Positions 1 through 8,990 of a DNA stretch of 64,000 bases are shown here, piece after piece. Both the position numbers and the translations under genes were made by a program. Position 1 is the first letter of the stretch. Every line of letters begins with the position of its first letter. Origin of the DNA: Anaerolineales bacterium UBA2317 (GTDB lineage Bacteria > Chloroflexota > Anaerolineae > Anaerolineales > Villigracilaceae); contig DDVH01000029.1 in the NCBI GenBank assembly GCA_002345215.1, forward strand, positions 1 to 64,000, written 5' to 3'. The notes beneath the pieces are model-generated. The model saw only the letters and a program-made list of their open reading frames with translations. It ran no database searches and was not told the origin of the DNA.

Positions 1-1863
1 ATGGAGCGAGTTTCGATTGCTTTACTAGAAGATGCCCTTCACGCTGTACCGGAACAGACTCAAACTGCTCGCCGCCTCTTTCGTGACTGGGAACTGGTTC
101 GCCCATATCGAAGAGAAGACGACGGGGCAAATGTGGACTATCCAACCTATCGCCGTTTGAAGTTTGATGATTTTTTACAAACAAAGTTACAAATCTTACC
201 GCCCAATGTTTATGAAGCTTGGCAGAAAAAATTAAATCAAATCATTGAGCAAGAATTAAGTGCGTATCAAAGTCAGATGTCTATCTTGGCGTATTTAGAC
301 CCAGGTCATTATGGCGAAATTCGCATTCCATTTAATATTAGCGATGCACAAATTGGAATTATTCATAACAATAGTTATTACTTAATCCCTGCTTGTGAGC
401 CGGGCACAAATAACCCTTTGAGTGTGTTGACGGCTCGCGCTCAAATCATGGCTTTGCTCAACGACACGTCGGCTATGCAAGCCCAATTGCTTTCGTTAGC
501 AAAGGTCAAGCGTTCTGCTTTGGCACATTTACGAAGCAAATTAAACCCAATGCTTGTGACGGAATTAGATAATTTACGTTTTGCTCCGATTTTAATTTCA
601 ACGGATAGACGTGCACGTGAATTGCCACTTTCTGAATTACGCCAAACCGAACGTGGCATCGGCTCTCATGCCATGACAATTTTTGATACAGGTCAAACCA
701 TTGTATTTGACCAATCTCACATTTTTTTTGATGGCGTTTGGGGAAGTGTCTTATCCGAAATCATGACCAATGAAGCCTTATCATGGGCGCGTTATTTAAG
801 CCTCTTGCCTTCCCCCACCCCAGCCGACTATTCGATTTATGCACCACTGGCTTTGCAATTAAATGAAGAAGATTTGTTTTTGGTCAGTCAGTCTCCGCAT
901 GTGTTGCCAGAAGCCGGTGCCGAAAATGACCAACTCGATTTGAAAGCCTTTTTTGAATTGCGAAAACAATTCAAGCAACGCAATGACTTAATCGAATTAA
1001 CTATTAATGATTTACTAGTCTTATATCGTGCTATTCATGCGGCTAGTTATCAACCCTCGCAAGAATTGTTAAACGAAATTGATAAACTCTCTGAAACGCA
1101 ACCAGAATTATCTGCCTCACTGCATCAGTTAGTAGAAGAAGGAAGCCGAACCAATCCTTCTATCTTGATTCCAATGGATGCCAGCCTAAAATCTCCACGT
1201 GAGCGCGTGTACCCGATGAATGTGGAAGTACCACTTGTGGATTTAAATTTGCTGGCTTTACATGCTCAAACGCTAAAATTACTGACAGCCTACGAAACTG
1301 CATCTGGTGAAGATAGAGCCGCATTGTTTGCAAGTTTTAATCATTCACAAAAAGTGTATCTGGCGTCTTTAGCAGGTTTTGGCGTATTTCTTTCACGCGC
1401 CAAAGAGATTGCTTCGCTCGGACAAAGTGCCAGTGTTGGTGCGATTAAATTGCTGGCTCATTTACCCCTTCCCATTCAACGGTTATTGGATAAAATTCCA
1501 GAACGGTTTGAAGTGCTGAACAATATTCTCAAAGGGCGAGAAGTATTTTCAAATGTCGGCGCAGTTGCCCCTACCAGCACATTGACTCGTTTTATGACCG
1601 CCAAAGACGATAATGATCAGAAATTATTAGCATGGAGTGTGATTACAGATTCAGAATCTGTCGTTAAAATGAATCTGCGTGATTTTCGTCCGCATGTTCC
1701 ACAACTCTTTGAAATTGGACGTAAAGATTTAGCCGAAATAATTACACAAGACTACCTGAATGCGTATGTGAATGGCGCAAATCGCTTTGTACAAGAACTT
1801 TCTAAAATTACAATTGCCAGCCGTGAAACACTTGCGCAAGGAAAAATAAAAATAAAGCAGTAA
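1..1863 (+). CDS. CoA-dependent acyltransferase-like protein (HxxxDG motif)
   Basis: A 620-residue soluble protein with no signal peptide or membrane segment. Residues 240-245 read HIFFDG inside the string FDQSHIFFDGVWGS, which matches the HxxxDG active-site motif of CoA-dependent acyltransferases. The preceding strand (FDTGQTIV) and following helix are most like the carnitine/choline acyltransferase family, which has about this length. The family link is my inference from one motif and its setting; overall similarity looks weak. The window opens exactly on an ATG, so neither the ribosome site nor a possible upstream start can be seen. A Ser/Thr kinase gene follows after 24 bases on the same strand, so the two are probably co-transcribed. 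The substrate cannot be told. Confidence 0.45.
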   Translation: MERVSIALLEDALHAVPEQTQTARRLFRDWELVRPYRREDDGANVDYPTYRRLKFDDFLQTKLQILPPNVYEAWQKKLNQIIEQELSAYQSQMSILAYLDPGHYGEIRIPFNISDAQIGIIHNNSYYLIPACEPGTNNPLSVLTARAQIMALLNDTSAMQAQLLSLAKVKRSALAHLRSKLNPMLVTELDNLRFAPILISTDRRARELPLSELRQTERGIGSHAMTIFDTGQTIVFDQSHIFFDGVWGSVLSEIMTNEALSWARYLSLLPSPTPADYSIYAPLALQLNEEDLFLVSQSPHVLPEAGAENDQLDLKAFFELRKQFKQRNDLIELTINDLLVLYRAIHAASYQPSQELLNEIDKLSETQPELSASLHQLVEEGSRTNPSILIPMDASLKSPRERVYPMNVEVPLVDLNLLALHAQTLKLLTAYETASGEDRAALFASFNHSQKVYLASLAGFGVFLSRAKEIASLGQSASVGAIKLLAHLPLPIQRLLDKIPERFEVLNNILKGREVFSNVGAVAPTSTLTRFMTAKDDNDQKLLAWSVITDSESVVKMNLRDFRPHVPQLFEIGRKDLAEIITQDYLNAYVNGANRFVQELSKITIASRETLAQGKIKIKQ

Positions 1864-1887
1864 TAATACTGTAAAGGCAAATGATTA

Positions 1888-3546
1888 ATGAATGACCCAC
1901 TGATAGGAAAACAACTTGCTAACTTTCGCGTCGAACGACTGCTGGGTCAGGGTGGTATGGCGACCGTGTATTATGGCTGGGATGTAAAACTACATCGCTC
2001 TGTTGCCATAAAAGTATTAGATAAACGCTATCGCAAACATCCTGCTTATGCCACACGCTTCGTTAATGAAGCGCGTATGATGGCAAAATGGCGACACGAA
2101 AACATCATCCAAATCTATTATGCTGACGATGCGCAAGGTTTTTCTTACTACGTCATGGATTATGTAGATGGCGAAGACTTAGCCACCTTTTTAGATTCGT
2201 ATTCTTATGAAAGAAAACTGATTTCAACCGATGAGGTCTTACGCATTGGGCGTGCCATTGCCAGCGCGTTAGATTATGCACACCGTCAAGGTGTGATTCA
2301 TCGTGATGTAAAACCTTCAAACATCTTATTGTCAAAAGATGGGCGCGTCTTACTTGGTGATTTCGGCATGGCACTCGATGTGCAAGATGGTACACAAGGC
2401 AACGTCTTTGGCACGCCTCATTACATCTCACCAGAACAAGCACGTCACTCTGCTAACGTAGTACCGCAATCCGATTTGTATTCTTTTGGTGTCATCCTTT
2501 ATGAAATGCTCACAGGCACTGTGCCATTCAACGATGACTCCCCGCAAGAAGTTGCTCTAAAGCACATCGCCCAGCCTCCCCTTCCGCCGCGAAGCGTGAA
2601 TCAAAATTTATCCAAAGAAGTTGAAAAAGTCTTACTGCATGCGCTAGAAAAAAATCCAAAGAACCGCTATCAAAGCGGAGCAGATTTAATGGATGCACTA
2701 GAAGCGGCAATCAATAGAACGCCTGCTCCAAAAAAAGTTTCACTTCCGCCATTGCCTGTCGGCGCGCCTACCATTCAACGTGATGATGCAACAGGTCAAA
2801 TTGCAAAACGAAAAACGCCAGCCGCGCAAATGCCACCGACCGTGATTGCCACTCACCAAAATCGCAAAAGAAATTTTTGGCTATTCGGAATTTTTCTTTT
2901 TATCCTTTTAGGATTTGGAGCATTTTACTTTTTTCAAAACGGATTGAATATGGGGATAGTTTTACCAACTTCAACAGTAGACTCAACGCCTCTTTCTACA
3001 GTGACGCCTGTTCAACCAACTGAAACATCTGCTCCACCTCAAGCCACTTTCACGCCGACATTGATTCCGCCAACCGAAACCATTACACCCACTGCCACGC
3101 TCGCTGTGCCGACAGTTTTATATCCAGACGGAAATCTTTTCACTTTGTTTTATAACGAAACAAGTGTGGTTTTGCTCAATCGTTCCTTTGCAAAACGAAG
3201 TTTGGCAGGTTTTGTATTCGAACATTTAGATGAAAATGGAAACCCAACTGAGGAACGCTTTGAAGGTTGGCAATGGGAAACAAACGCTGTAAAACATTTA
3301 CCAAGAAATTATTGCGTTAACTTCACTATCTATGGCGATGAAGACCCGCCTTATCTTTATCCTTCTGAATGTTTGTTTGGAATCATGAGCAGTGTTCAAG
3401 TCCGCTTCGATAACCCCGGTGATACAGTCTTTTGGAGTTCAGCTTATGGCTACGAAAATGCCACTCAGTTTCGTGTGCTGTGGGTCGGTGAGGAAGTAGC
3501 CCGCTGTGAAATTGAAGCAGGCGTGTGCGAGATTTATATACCGTAG
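1888..3546 (+). CDS. Membrane-anchored Ser/Thr protein kinase (PknB type)
   Basis: Eukaryotic-like kinase of 552 residues. The kinase domain spans about residues 12-270: glycine loop GQGGMATVY at 20-28, catalytic Lys42 in AIK, catalytic loop HRDVKPSN from His138, DFG at 158-160 and the APE-like SPEQ that ends the activation segment. All key residues for ATP binding and transfer are present, so it should be active. A basic stretch (residues 325-328) precedes one membrane helix at about 330-349. The outside part starts with a Thr/Pro-rich linker (about 360-410) and ends in a roughly 130-residue domain I do not recognise, which is not a PASTA repeat. It presumably senses an outside cue and phosphorylates Thr on cytoplasmic partners; the FHA proteins at 48.4-49.7 kb are candidate readers. 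Confidence 0.93.
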   Translation: MNDPLIGKQLANFRVERLLGQGGMATVYYGWDVKLHRSVAIKVLDKRYRKHPAYATRFVNEARMMAKWRHENIIQIYYADDAQGFSYYVMDYVDGEDLATFLDSYSYERKLISTDEVLRIGRAIASALDYAHRQGVIHRDVKPSNILLSKDGRVLLGDFGMALDVQDGTQGNVFGTPHYISPEQARHSANVVPQSDLYSFGVILYEMLTGTVPFNDDSPQEVALKHIAQPPLPPRSVNQNLSKEVEKVLLHALEKNPKNRYQSGADLMDALEAAINRTPAPKKVSLPPLPVGAPTIQRDDATGQIAKRKTPAAQMPPTVIATHQNRKRNFWLFGIFLFILLGFGAFYFFQNGLNMGIVLPTSTVDSTPLSTVTPVQPTETSAPPQATFTPTLIPPTETITPTATLAVPTVLYPDGNLFTLFYNETSVVLLNRSFAKRSLAGFVFEHLDENGNPTEERFEGWQWETNAVKHLPRNYCVNFTIYGDEDPPYLYPSECLFGIMSSVQVRFDNPGDTVFWSSAYGYENATQFRVLWVGEEVARCEIEAGVCEIYIP

Positions 3547-3565
3547 TTTCTCGTAACTTGTTTTT

Positions 3566-5158
3566 TCAACTCCCCCACACATGCACTTGATTTCTACCGG
3601 AATGTTTAGCTTTGTACATGGCTTGGTCGGCGTGGTCTATCAGAATGTCTAAATTTTTACAGGTTTCGTCATACATAGCTACACCAATGCTGACGCTGAC
3701 ATTCAATAAATAATCTGCTTGAAATAAATTTTTAGTTTTATCAAATTGTTTAAGGGCGTGATTGAAATCAAGTTGATTGATTTGTTCACACAAACGATGT
3801 GCAACTTCTAATGCGTTTTGGTATGCTGTGTTTGGTAGAACCAATGCAAATTCTTCGCCGCCTAACCTACCGAAGATATCATTTCCACGCAAAGATGATT
3901 TGCAAGTGTCAGCAACTTTTGTCAAAACAAAATCACCCACTTTATGACCATGTTGGTCGTTAAATTTTTTGAAGTCATCTACATCAATCATAATAATTGC
4001 GAGTGGCTGTTTTGATTCTTTTGCGTGTTCAAATTCAATTTCAGCAAGCTCATAAAACCTTCTACGATTCAAAGTGGAAGTTAATGCGTCGGTGTATGCC
4101 GCCTGTTGAACTGAGTCAAAGAGGCGGGCGTTTTCAATTGCAATCGTAGCATGAGAGGCTAGTACTTCCAGTAAATACAAATCATCATGGTTGTAAGCAT
4201 CTTTTTTATATGCCTGAGCAGAAATCATGCCATAAATTTCACCATGCAACATCATTGGTACAGCCAAAATAGATTCAGTTGGGTCATCATCAATTTGAGA
4301 GCCGTAAAATTCAAATTGAATACTGCTATTATCCATTTCTTGCACACTATTAAATAAGATTGGTTTTTTGGCGCGTACAATTTCACCGGCTAAGCCATGG
4401 TCGGCAAGATATTTTTTAGTATAGACGCGCCTGCCCGGATGTTCAATTGCAAAAATAGGAATGATTTCATTCGTTTTTGTATCATAACCATCCACTACGA
4501 AATCATCACAAGCCATGACCTTGATAACAGTTTCATAAACCACCTGGCAAACTCGTTCAACATCTAAACTGGCGTTGATTTCACCGACAGCCTTATGGAA
4601 CACTTTTAGTCGTTCTACCAAATCGGTGAGTGCTTCTTGTGCCCAAATTCTTTCTAAAGCACCTGCGCAATGACTAGCCAAGTTATTTAATAAATCAAGT
4701 TGGTCATTCTGATAAGCATGGGATTCATAACTTTGAATCGAAAGCACGCCGATGGTTCTTGCGCCACTGACAACCGGCACAAATAATTGTGAGAGTGTCC
4801 TCTTTTTATAATCTCCAAAAGATAATGCTGGTTCAATATCAAAGTGTTTGTGATACAAAGATAAAAAGCCGCCCTGCTGTATGGCTTTGAGCATGTTTTC
4901 ACTGGGTTTATCTGGTGCGGCACCTTTTTGAACGACTCGCTTCCCCTCAATGGTATCAACGGTTAATAATGGACGCGGTTTGTTTGGTTTTTCAGGGTCA
5001 TACAAAATTAGATAGCAGGCGTCCCAGCCAATTAATTGATCTGCGGCATCAAGAATAGTCCATGCGGCGGTTTCGGCATGGGTAGTGCTTGCCAGGTCTT
5101 TACCCAATCTGGCGAATATATCAATTTGCGTTTGAGAGTCATGCAGGTCTTCGCTCAT
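3566..5158 (-). CDS. Diguanylate cyclase, GAF-GAF-GGDEF
   Basis: Cytoplasmic 530-residue signalling enzyme that should make cyclic di-GMP from two GTP. Two GAF domains (about residues 8-175 and 185-350) are followed by a GGDEF domain (about 360-528). The active-site signature is GGEEF at 433-437, and the metal/GTP site IDVDDFKKFND is intact. The inhibitory RxxD site (RGND, 424-427) sits five residues before the signature, the usual spacing, so product feedback is likely. There are no membrane helices, so the GAF domains should read a soluble ligand or redox cue. It converges on the kinase gene with only 19 bases between stops and lies 45 bases after the methyltransferase gene that precedes it on this strand. 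Confidence 0.93.
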   Translation of the reverse strand: MSEDLHDSQTQIDIFARLGKDLASTTHAETAAWTILDAADQLIGWDACYLILYDPEKPNKPRPLLTVDTIEGKRVVQKGAAPDKPSENMLKAIQQGGFLSLYHKHFDIEPALSFGDYKKRTLSQLFVPVVSGARTIGVLSIQSYESHAYQNDQLDLLNNLASHCAGALERIWAQEALTDLVERLKVFHKAVGEINASLDVERVCQVVYETVIKVMACDDFVVDGYDTKTNEIIPIFAIEHPGRRVYTKKYLADHGLAGEIVRAKKPILFNSVQEMDNSSIQFEFYGSQIDDDPTESILAVPMMLHGEIYGMISAQAYKKDAYNHDDLYLLEVLASHATIAIENARLFDSVQQAAYTDALTSTLNRRRFYELAEIEFEHAKESKQPLAIIMIDVDDFKKFNDQHGHKVGDFVLTKVADTCKSSLRGNDIFGRLGGEEFALVLPNTAYQNALEVAHRLCEQINQLDFNHALKQFDKTKNLFQADYLLNVSVSIGVAMYDETCKNLDILIDHADQAMYKAKHSGRNQVHVWGS

Positions 5159-5203
5159 CTTTCGATGAATATTACTCTGAAATTGGATTTGGTTGCAATT
5201 TAT

Positions 5204-5989
5204 TTAAGCGGGAAAATTCGCGCCGCGTTGCCTCAATGCTTCGTAGACCATTAGTGCTGTGGCAATAGATACATTGAGTGAATTGATTTTTCCAAGCATT
5301 GGGATTTGCACTTTGACATCGGCATGTTGCATCCAAAAATCGGTTAGACCTTTATCTTCTGTACCGACAGCAATCGCAATTGATTCTTGCATATTGATAT
5401 TGGAATAGATTTCATCAGCTGATGGTGTTGCCGCTACTATCCGCATCTTTCTTGACCTTATCCATGCTTCTGCTTCGGGAGACTTTATCTCTATCACCGG
5501 CATTGCAAAAACTGCTCCTCTGCTAGCGCGAATCACATTTGGATTCCATATATCCACACGCGGGTCACAGACTAAGACTGCATCTACTTTGGCGGCATCA
5601 GCTGTGCGGAGAATTGCGCCTAAATTGCCGGGCTTTTCAATTGACTCCGCTATAATCACTAAGGCAGGGTTTGATAATTTTATTTCTTCTAAAGAAACTT
5701 TTGGAGTGGAGAAAATTCCTAACCAGCCATCTGGGTTATCACGATAGGATATTTTTTCAAAGACGGCACGACTGACTGTTAATGTTTCGGCTGAGTTAAA
5801 TGTCAAAGGTTTGCTGGCAAGTTCAGGCGCGGTTAGAAGCGTTTGTGGAATCAAGCCGCAACTTAATGCGAGCGTCAATTCATCAAAGCCTTCAACAAGA
5901 ATCAAATTATCTTTTTGTCTTTGGCGTTTATCTTCACGCAATTTGACAATGTGTTTTATTTTTGGGTTTTGGGTGCTGGTGATGTCCAT
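5204..5989 (-). CDS. TrmH/SpoU-family RNA 2'-O-ribose methyltransferase
   Basis: A 261-residue protein with the usual two-part layout: an N-terminal substrate-binding domain (about 1-100, with the opening TSTQNPKIKHIVKLREDK typical of 23S rRNA methylases) and a C-terminal SPOUT knot domain. The SAM-binding motifs are visible: IIAESIEKPGNLGAILRTADA (motif 1, about 113-133, carrying the conserved Asn and Arg), VGTEDKGL (motif 2) and IPMLGKINSLNVSIATAL (motif 3). It should methylate a ribose in rRNA or tRNA using SAM; the exact position cannot be told. A palindromic repeat separates it from the ABC transporter ATPase gene upstream on this strand. A second SpoU protein with a zinc ribbon lies at 25.4 kb. 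Confidence 0.9.
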   Translation of the reverse strand: MDITSTQNPKIKHIVKLREDKRQRQKDNLILVEGFDELTLALSCGLIPQTLLTAPELASKPLTFNSAETLTVSRAVFEKISYRDNPDGWLGIFSTPKVSLEEIKLSNPALVIIAESIEKPGNLGAILRTADAAKVDAVLVCDPRVDIWNPNVIRASRGAVFAMPVIEIKSPEAEAWIRSRKMRIVAATPSADEIYSNINMQESIAIAVGTEDKGLTDFWMQHADVKVQIPMLGKINSLNVSIATALMVYEALRQRGANFPA

Positions 5990-5996
5990 AATTTTA

Positions 5997-6082
5997 TGTC
6001 ACTCTGAGCGAATGCGAAGAGTCTCTACTATTATCTCAGAGATTCTTCGCCGCAAAGAGAAAGTACGTGGCTCAGAATGACA
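5997..6082. repeat. Palindromic repeat, TGTCAYTCTGAGC family
   Basis: An 86-base inverted repeat fills the gap between two minus-strand genes. The outer arms are TGTCACTCTGAGC (5997-6009) and GCTCAGAATGACA (6070-6082), with one mismatch. Inner arms GAGTCTC and GAGATTC and the pieces GCGAAGA/TCTTCGC continue the pairing. The motif is a dispersed repeat type I know from many environmental genomes; here I see one full copy. It may also act as a transcript hairpin between oppF-like and methyltransferase genes. Confidence 0.8.
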
Positions 6083-7066
6083 CTACTTAACCAACAACAA
6101 ACATGCTGATTGATGTGTTTTACTTAATGTCACCATTGGAGGGTCAGACGCTTTGCATGATTCAATTGCAACGGGGCAACGTGGATGAAAACGACAACCC
6201 GAAGGCACATTGATTGGATTCGGTGTTTCGCCTTTGAGAATGATTCGTTCGTGACGCAAACGTGGGTTTGGAACTGGAATAACTGAAATTAATGCTTTGG
6301 TGTATGGATGTTGCGGATTTTCTAAGACTTCAAGCATAGTTCCAATTTCAACGATGCGACCGAGATACATAACTGCAACTCTATCTGCAAAGAAACCAAC
6401 AGAGCCTAAATCGTGAGTGATGAAAATTACTGCAATTTGGCGCGTGATGCGAAGTTCAGCCAATAGATTGATGACTTCTGCGCGAATCGAAACATCTAAC
6501 ATTGAAACGGGTTCATCAGCCAAAATAATTTCTGGTTCAAGCACAAGTGCCGCCGCAATCACCACGCGTTGACGTTGCCCACCAGAAAGTTCATGCGGAT
6601 AACGACTCATATACACTTCGGCTGGTTTTAGTCCAGCATCTTCCATTGCTTTAACAACACGTTCACGGCGGTCTGGTACGTTTGCAAAACCATGCACCAC
6701 CAAAGGTTCGGTGACTATCTCTTCAATGGTTTGAGTTGGGTTTAGTGATTCGTATGGGTCTTGAAAAACCATTTGAATTTTGCGGCGCAAGTCTTTACGC
6801 TCATGGTCGTTCAAATGGGTAATGTCTTGCCCTTCAAATTTAATTGTGCCTGCGGTTGGGTCTTCGAGTCCCATTAACAACAATGCCAATGTAGATTTTC
6901 CACATCCACTTTCGCCGACTAAAGCAATCACTTCACTTCGGCGAAGTGTAAAGCCTACGCCATCTACTGCATGGACTTTTTGTACATCGCGTGAGAATAA
7001 AGCAGGACGACCTGCTTCAAAATGTTTTTTCAAACCTTGCACTTCAAGGAAATGTTCAGTACTCAT
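6083..7066 (-). CDS. Peptide ABC transporter ATP-binding protein (OppF/DppF type)
   Basis: A 327-residue ATPase that should power import of peptides or similar solutes. It has Walker A GESGCGKST, Q-loop VFQDPYESLNP, signature LSGGQRQR, Walker B IILADEP and H-loop FITHDL, all intact. The C-terminal oligopeptide-transporter extension (GCRFHPRCP, ESC, SAC) supplies the four Cys that in this family bind a 4Fe-4S cluster. The start ATG overlaps the stop of the upstream permease-ATPase fusion by four bases (ATGA), so translation is coupled. It is the last gene of the transporter operon that runs from 11781 down to here. Confidence 0.95.
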   Translation of the reverse strand: MSTEHFLEVQGLKKHFEAGRPALFSRDVQKVHAVDGVGFTLRRSEVIALVGESGCGKSTLALLLMGLEDPTAGTIKFEGQDITHLNDHERKDLRRKIQMVFQDPYESLNPTQTIEEIVTEPLVVHGFANVPDRRERVVKAMEDAGLKPAEVYMSRYPHELSGGQRQRVVIAAALVLEPEIILADEPVSMLDVSIRAEVINLLAELRITRQIAVIFITHDLGSVGFFADRVAVMYLGRIVEIGTMLEVLENPQHPYTKALISVIPVPNPRLRHERIILKGETPNPINVPSGCRFHPRCPVAIESCKASDPPMVTLSKTHQSACLLLVK

Positions 7067-8988
7067 TTAGAAGCCTCAACAAGATGGCAACTGGCAATAT
7101 GATTATTGTTACCAATAGAATGTAAAGCAGGTTGTTCGGTATGACAACGCTCAAATGCGGCAGGGCAACGCGGAGCAAAGCGACAGCCGGCAGGCAAAGC
7201 ATCTAAACGGGGCGGATAGCCCGGAATAGATGAAAGTTTTTTCTTCGGTTTGGTTAAATCAGGAAATGCTTTTAGTAATTCTTGTGTGTAAGGGTGTTTC
7301 GGATTGTTATAAATTGTATCAACATCGGCGTATTCAGCAGTGACGCCACCATACATGACAAGAACTTTGTCACATAATTCTGCTACGATGCCTAAATCAT
7401 GCGTAACGAAAATAACTGCTAAACCAAGTTTCTTACGGAGATTATCTAACAACTCCAAAATTTGCGCTTGAATCATCACGTCTAATGCGGTGGTAGGTTC
7501 ATCTGCAATAATTACATCGGGATTGCAGGCTAAAGCCATAGCAATCATGGCGCGTTGGCGCATTCCACCAGAATATTGATGCGGGAAATGGTCACGTTGG
7601 TCAGCAGTAATGCCAACCAATTCGAGTAACTGAGTCACACGTGCTGGAATGTTTTCTTTTGGAAATTTCGGTTCATGTTTCATCACCGCTTCGGTGATTT
7701 GGTCGCCCACCGTGCGAACTGGATTCAAAGCATTCATGGCACCTTGGAACACAATTGAAATTCCACGCCAACGAATCTCGTTCAATTCTTCTTCACTTAA
7801 TGAAGTTAAATCTTTGCCTTTGAAAAAAACTTTTCCATTCACAATCTGCCCAGCCGATGGAAGCAAGCGCAACAACGCCAACATCAAAGTCGTCTTGCCA
7901 CATCCACTCTCACCCACTAGCCCCATCAACTCGCCTTCTTTCAAAGTAAAACTTACATCTTCCACCGCATGAGCCGGCGCTTTGCCTTCACCGACATAAT
8001 GAATTGATAAATTCTGAACTTCAAACAATGTATTTTGATGTAAAGGCTTGACCAACGCTTCTTTACTAAGGGGCAACCTGCTCGGCATGAGGTGATGTGT
8101 ATCTGTTCTGGGATTTAATACCTGCTCAAGGCCTTGCCCCAGTAAAGTAAGACCTAATACTATCCAAACGATTCCTAACCCTGGTACTAACAATGCCCAC
8201 CATGCTCCGCTAGAAAGTGCTCCACGACCAAAAGCATAATTTAACATTTGTCCCCATGAAAGAACAGAGGGATCTCCCAAACCGATAAACGATAATGTAC
8301 TTTCATTCAAGATGGCTAAAGAAATTACCAGTACGCCTTGCACTACAAGAATTGGCATGACCAATGGCAAAATATGATTGATTACAATATGCGGTTTACT
8401 GGCGCCAATGGCTCTGGCGCGTAAAATAAATTTACGAGATTTAACTGCTAATGTTTGCGAACGGACAACGCGAGCGGTTGTTGTCCAACCTAATAAACCA
8501 ATCACAAGAATGATATTGAATAAAGATGGTTTGGTTAATGCCACAATCACAACAGTTAACGGCAAATCAGGAATCACTAACATGATGTCAGTAAAACGCA
8601 TCAGCGAAGTCTCCCAGCGTCCGCCGAAGAAACCAGCAATAAGACCGAATGAGCCGCCGATTATCAAAGAGATAAACGCGGCAAAGAATCCAACGGTTAA
8701 AGAAACCCTAGCACCATATACAAAGTTCGAAAAAACATCTTGCCCGGCATCATCTGTACCAAACCAATGTTGAGCACTTGGCGGTTGATAAATATCTGAA
8801 ATTCCAACATTGGCTGTTGATGATTCATCATAGGGAGCAATAAGTGGGGCAAAGATTGCTAGGATCAGAATCACAATAATCATATATAAACCCACTACAC
8901 CTGTGCCGCTTTTTTTAAATGATTCCCAAAAATTAAATAATTGGGAAGCGGTTTTATTTGGAGAAGTATTTTGAAGTGTGGTCTGCAT
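7063..8988 (-). CDS. Peptide ABC transporter permease-ATPase fusion (DppC-DppD type)
   Basis: A single 641-residue chain that joins two normally separate subunits. Residues about 1-300 form a DppC/OppC permease with six membrane helices and the inner loop EAA-type motif (RARAIGASKPHIVINHILP). Residues about 320-640 form a DppD/OppD ATPase with Walker A GESGCGKTT, signature YSGGMRQR, Walker B VIIADEP and the Cys-containing C-terminal extension GCRFAPRCP. No stop or frameshift separates the halves, and the joining segment is short and polar. The gene starts two bases after the stop of the second permease gene upstream on this strand. Such fusions are known in several phyla. Confidence 0.93.
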   Translation of the reverse strand: MQTTLQNTSPNKTASQLFNFWESFKKSGTGVVGLYMIIVILILAIFAPLIAPYDESSTANVGISDIYQPPSAQHWFGTDDAGQDVFSNFVYGARVSLTVGFFAAFISLIIGGSFGLIAGFFGGRWETSLMRFTDIMLVIPDLPLTVVIVALTKPSLFNIILVIGLLGWTTTARVVRSQTLAVKSRKFILRARAIGASKPHIVINHILPLVMPILVVQGVLVISLAILNESTLSFIGLGDPSVLSWGQMLNYAFGRGALSSGAWWALLVPGLGIVWIVLGLTLLGQGLEQVLNPRTDTHHLMPSRLPLSKEALVKPLHQNTLFEVQNLSIHYVGEGKAPAHAVEDVSFTLKEGELMGLVGESGCGKTTLMLALLRLLPSAGQIVNGKVFFKGKDLTSLSEEELNEIRWRGISIVFQGAMNALNPVRTVGDQITEAVMKHEPKFPKENIPARVTQLLELVGITADQRDHFPHQYSGGMRQRAMIAMALACNPDVIIADEPTTALDVMIQAQILELLDNLRKKLGLAVIFVTHDLGIVAELCDKVLVMYGGVTAEYADVDTIYNNPKHPYTQELLKAFPDLTKPKKKLSSIPGYPPRLDALPAGCRFAPRCPAAFERCHTEQPALHSIGNNNHIASCHLVEASK

Positions 8989-8990
8989 AT

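Noticed and set aside
8378..8773. 131-codon frame opposite the permease-ATPase fusion gene
   Set aside because: Shadow frame with no ribosome site; the minus-strand protein is clearly real.
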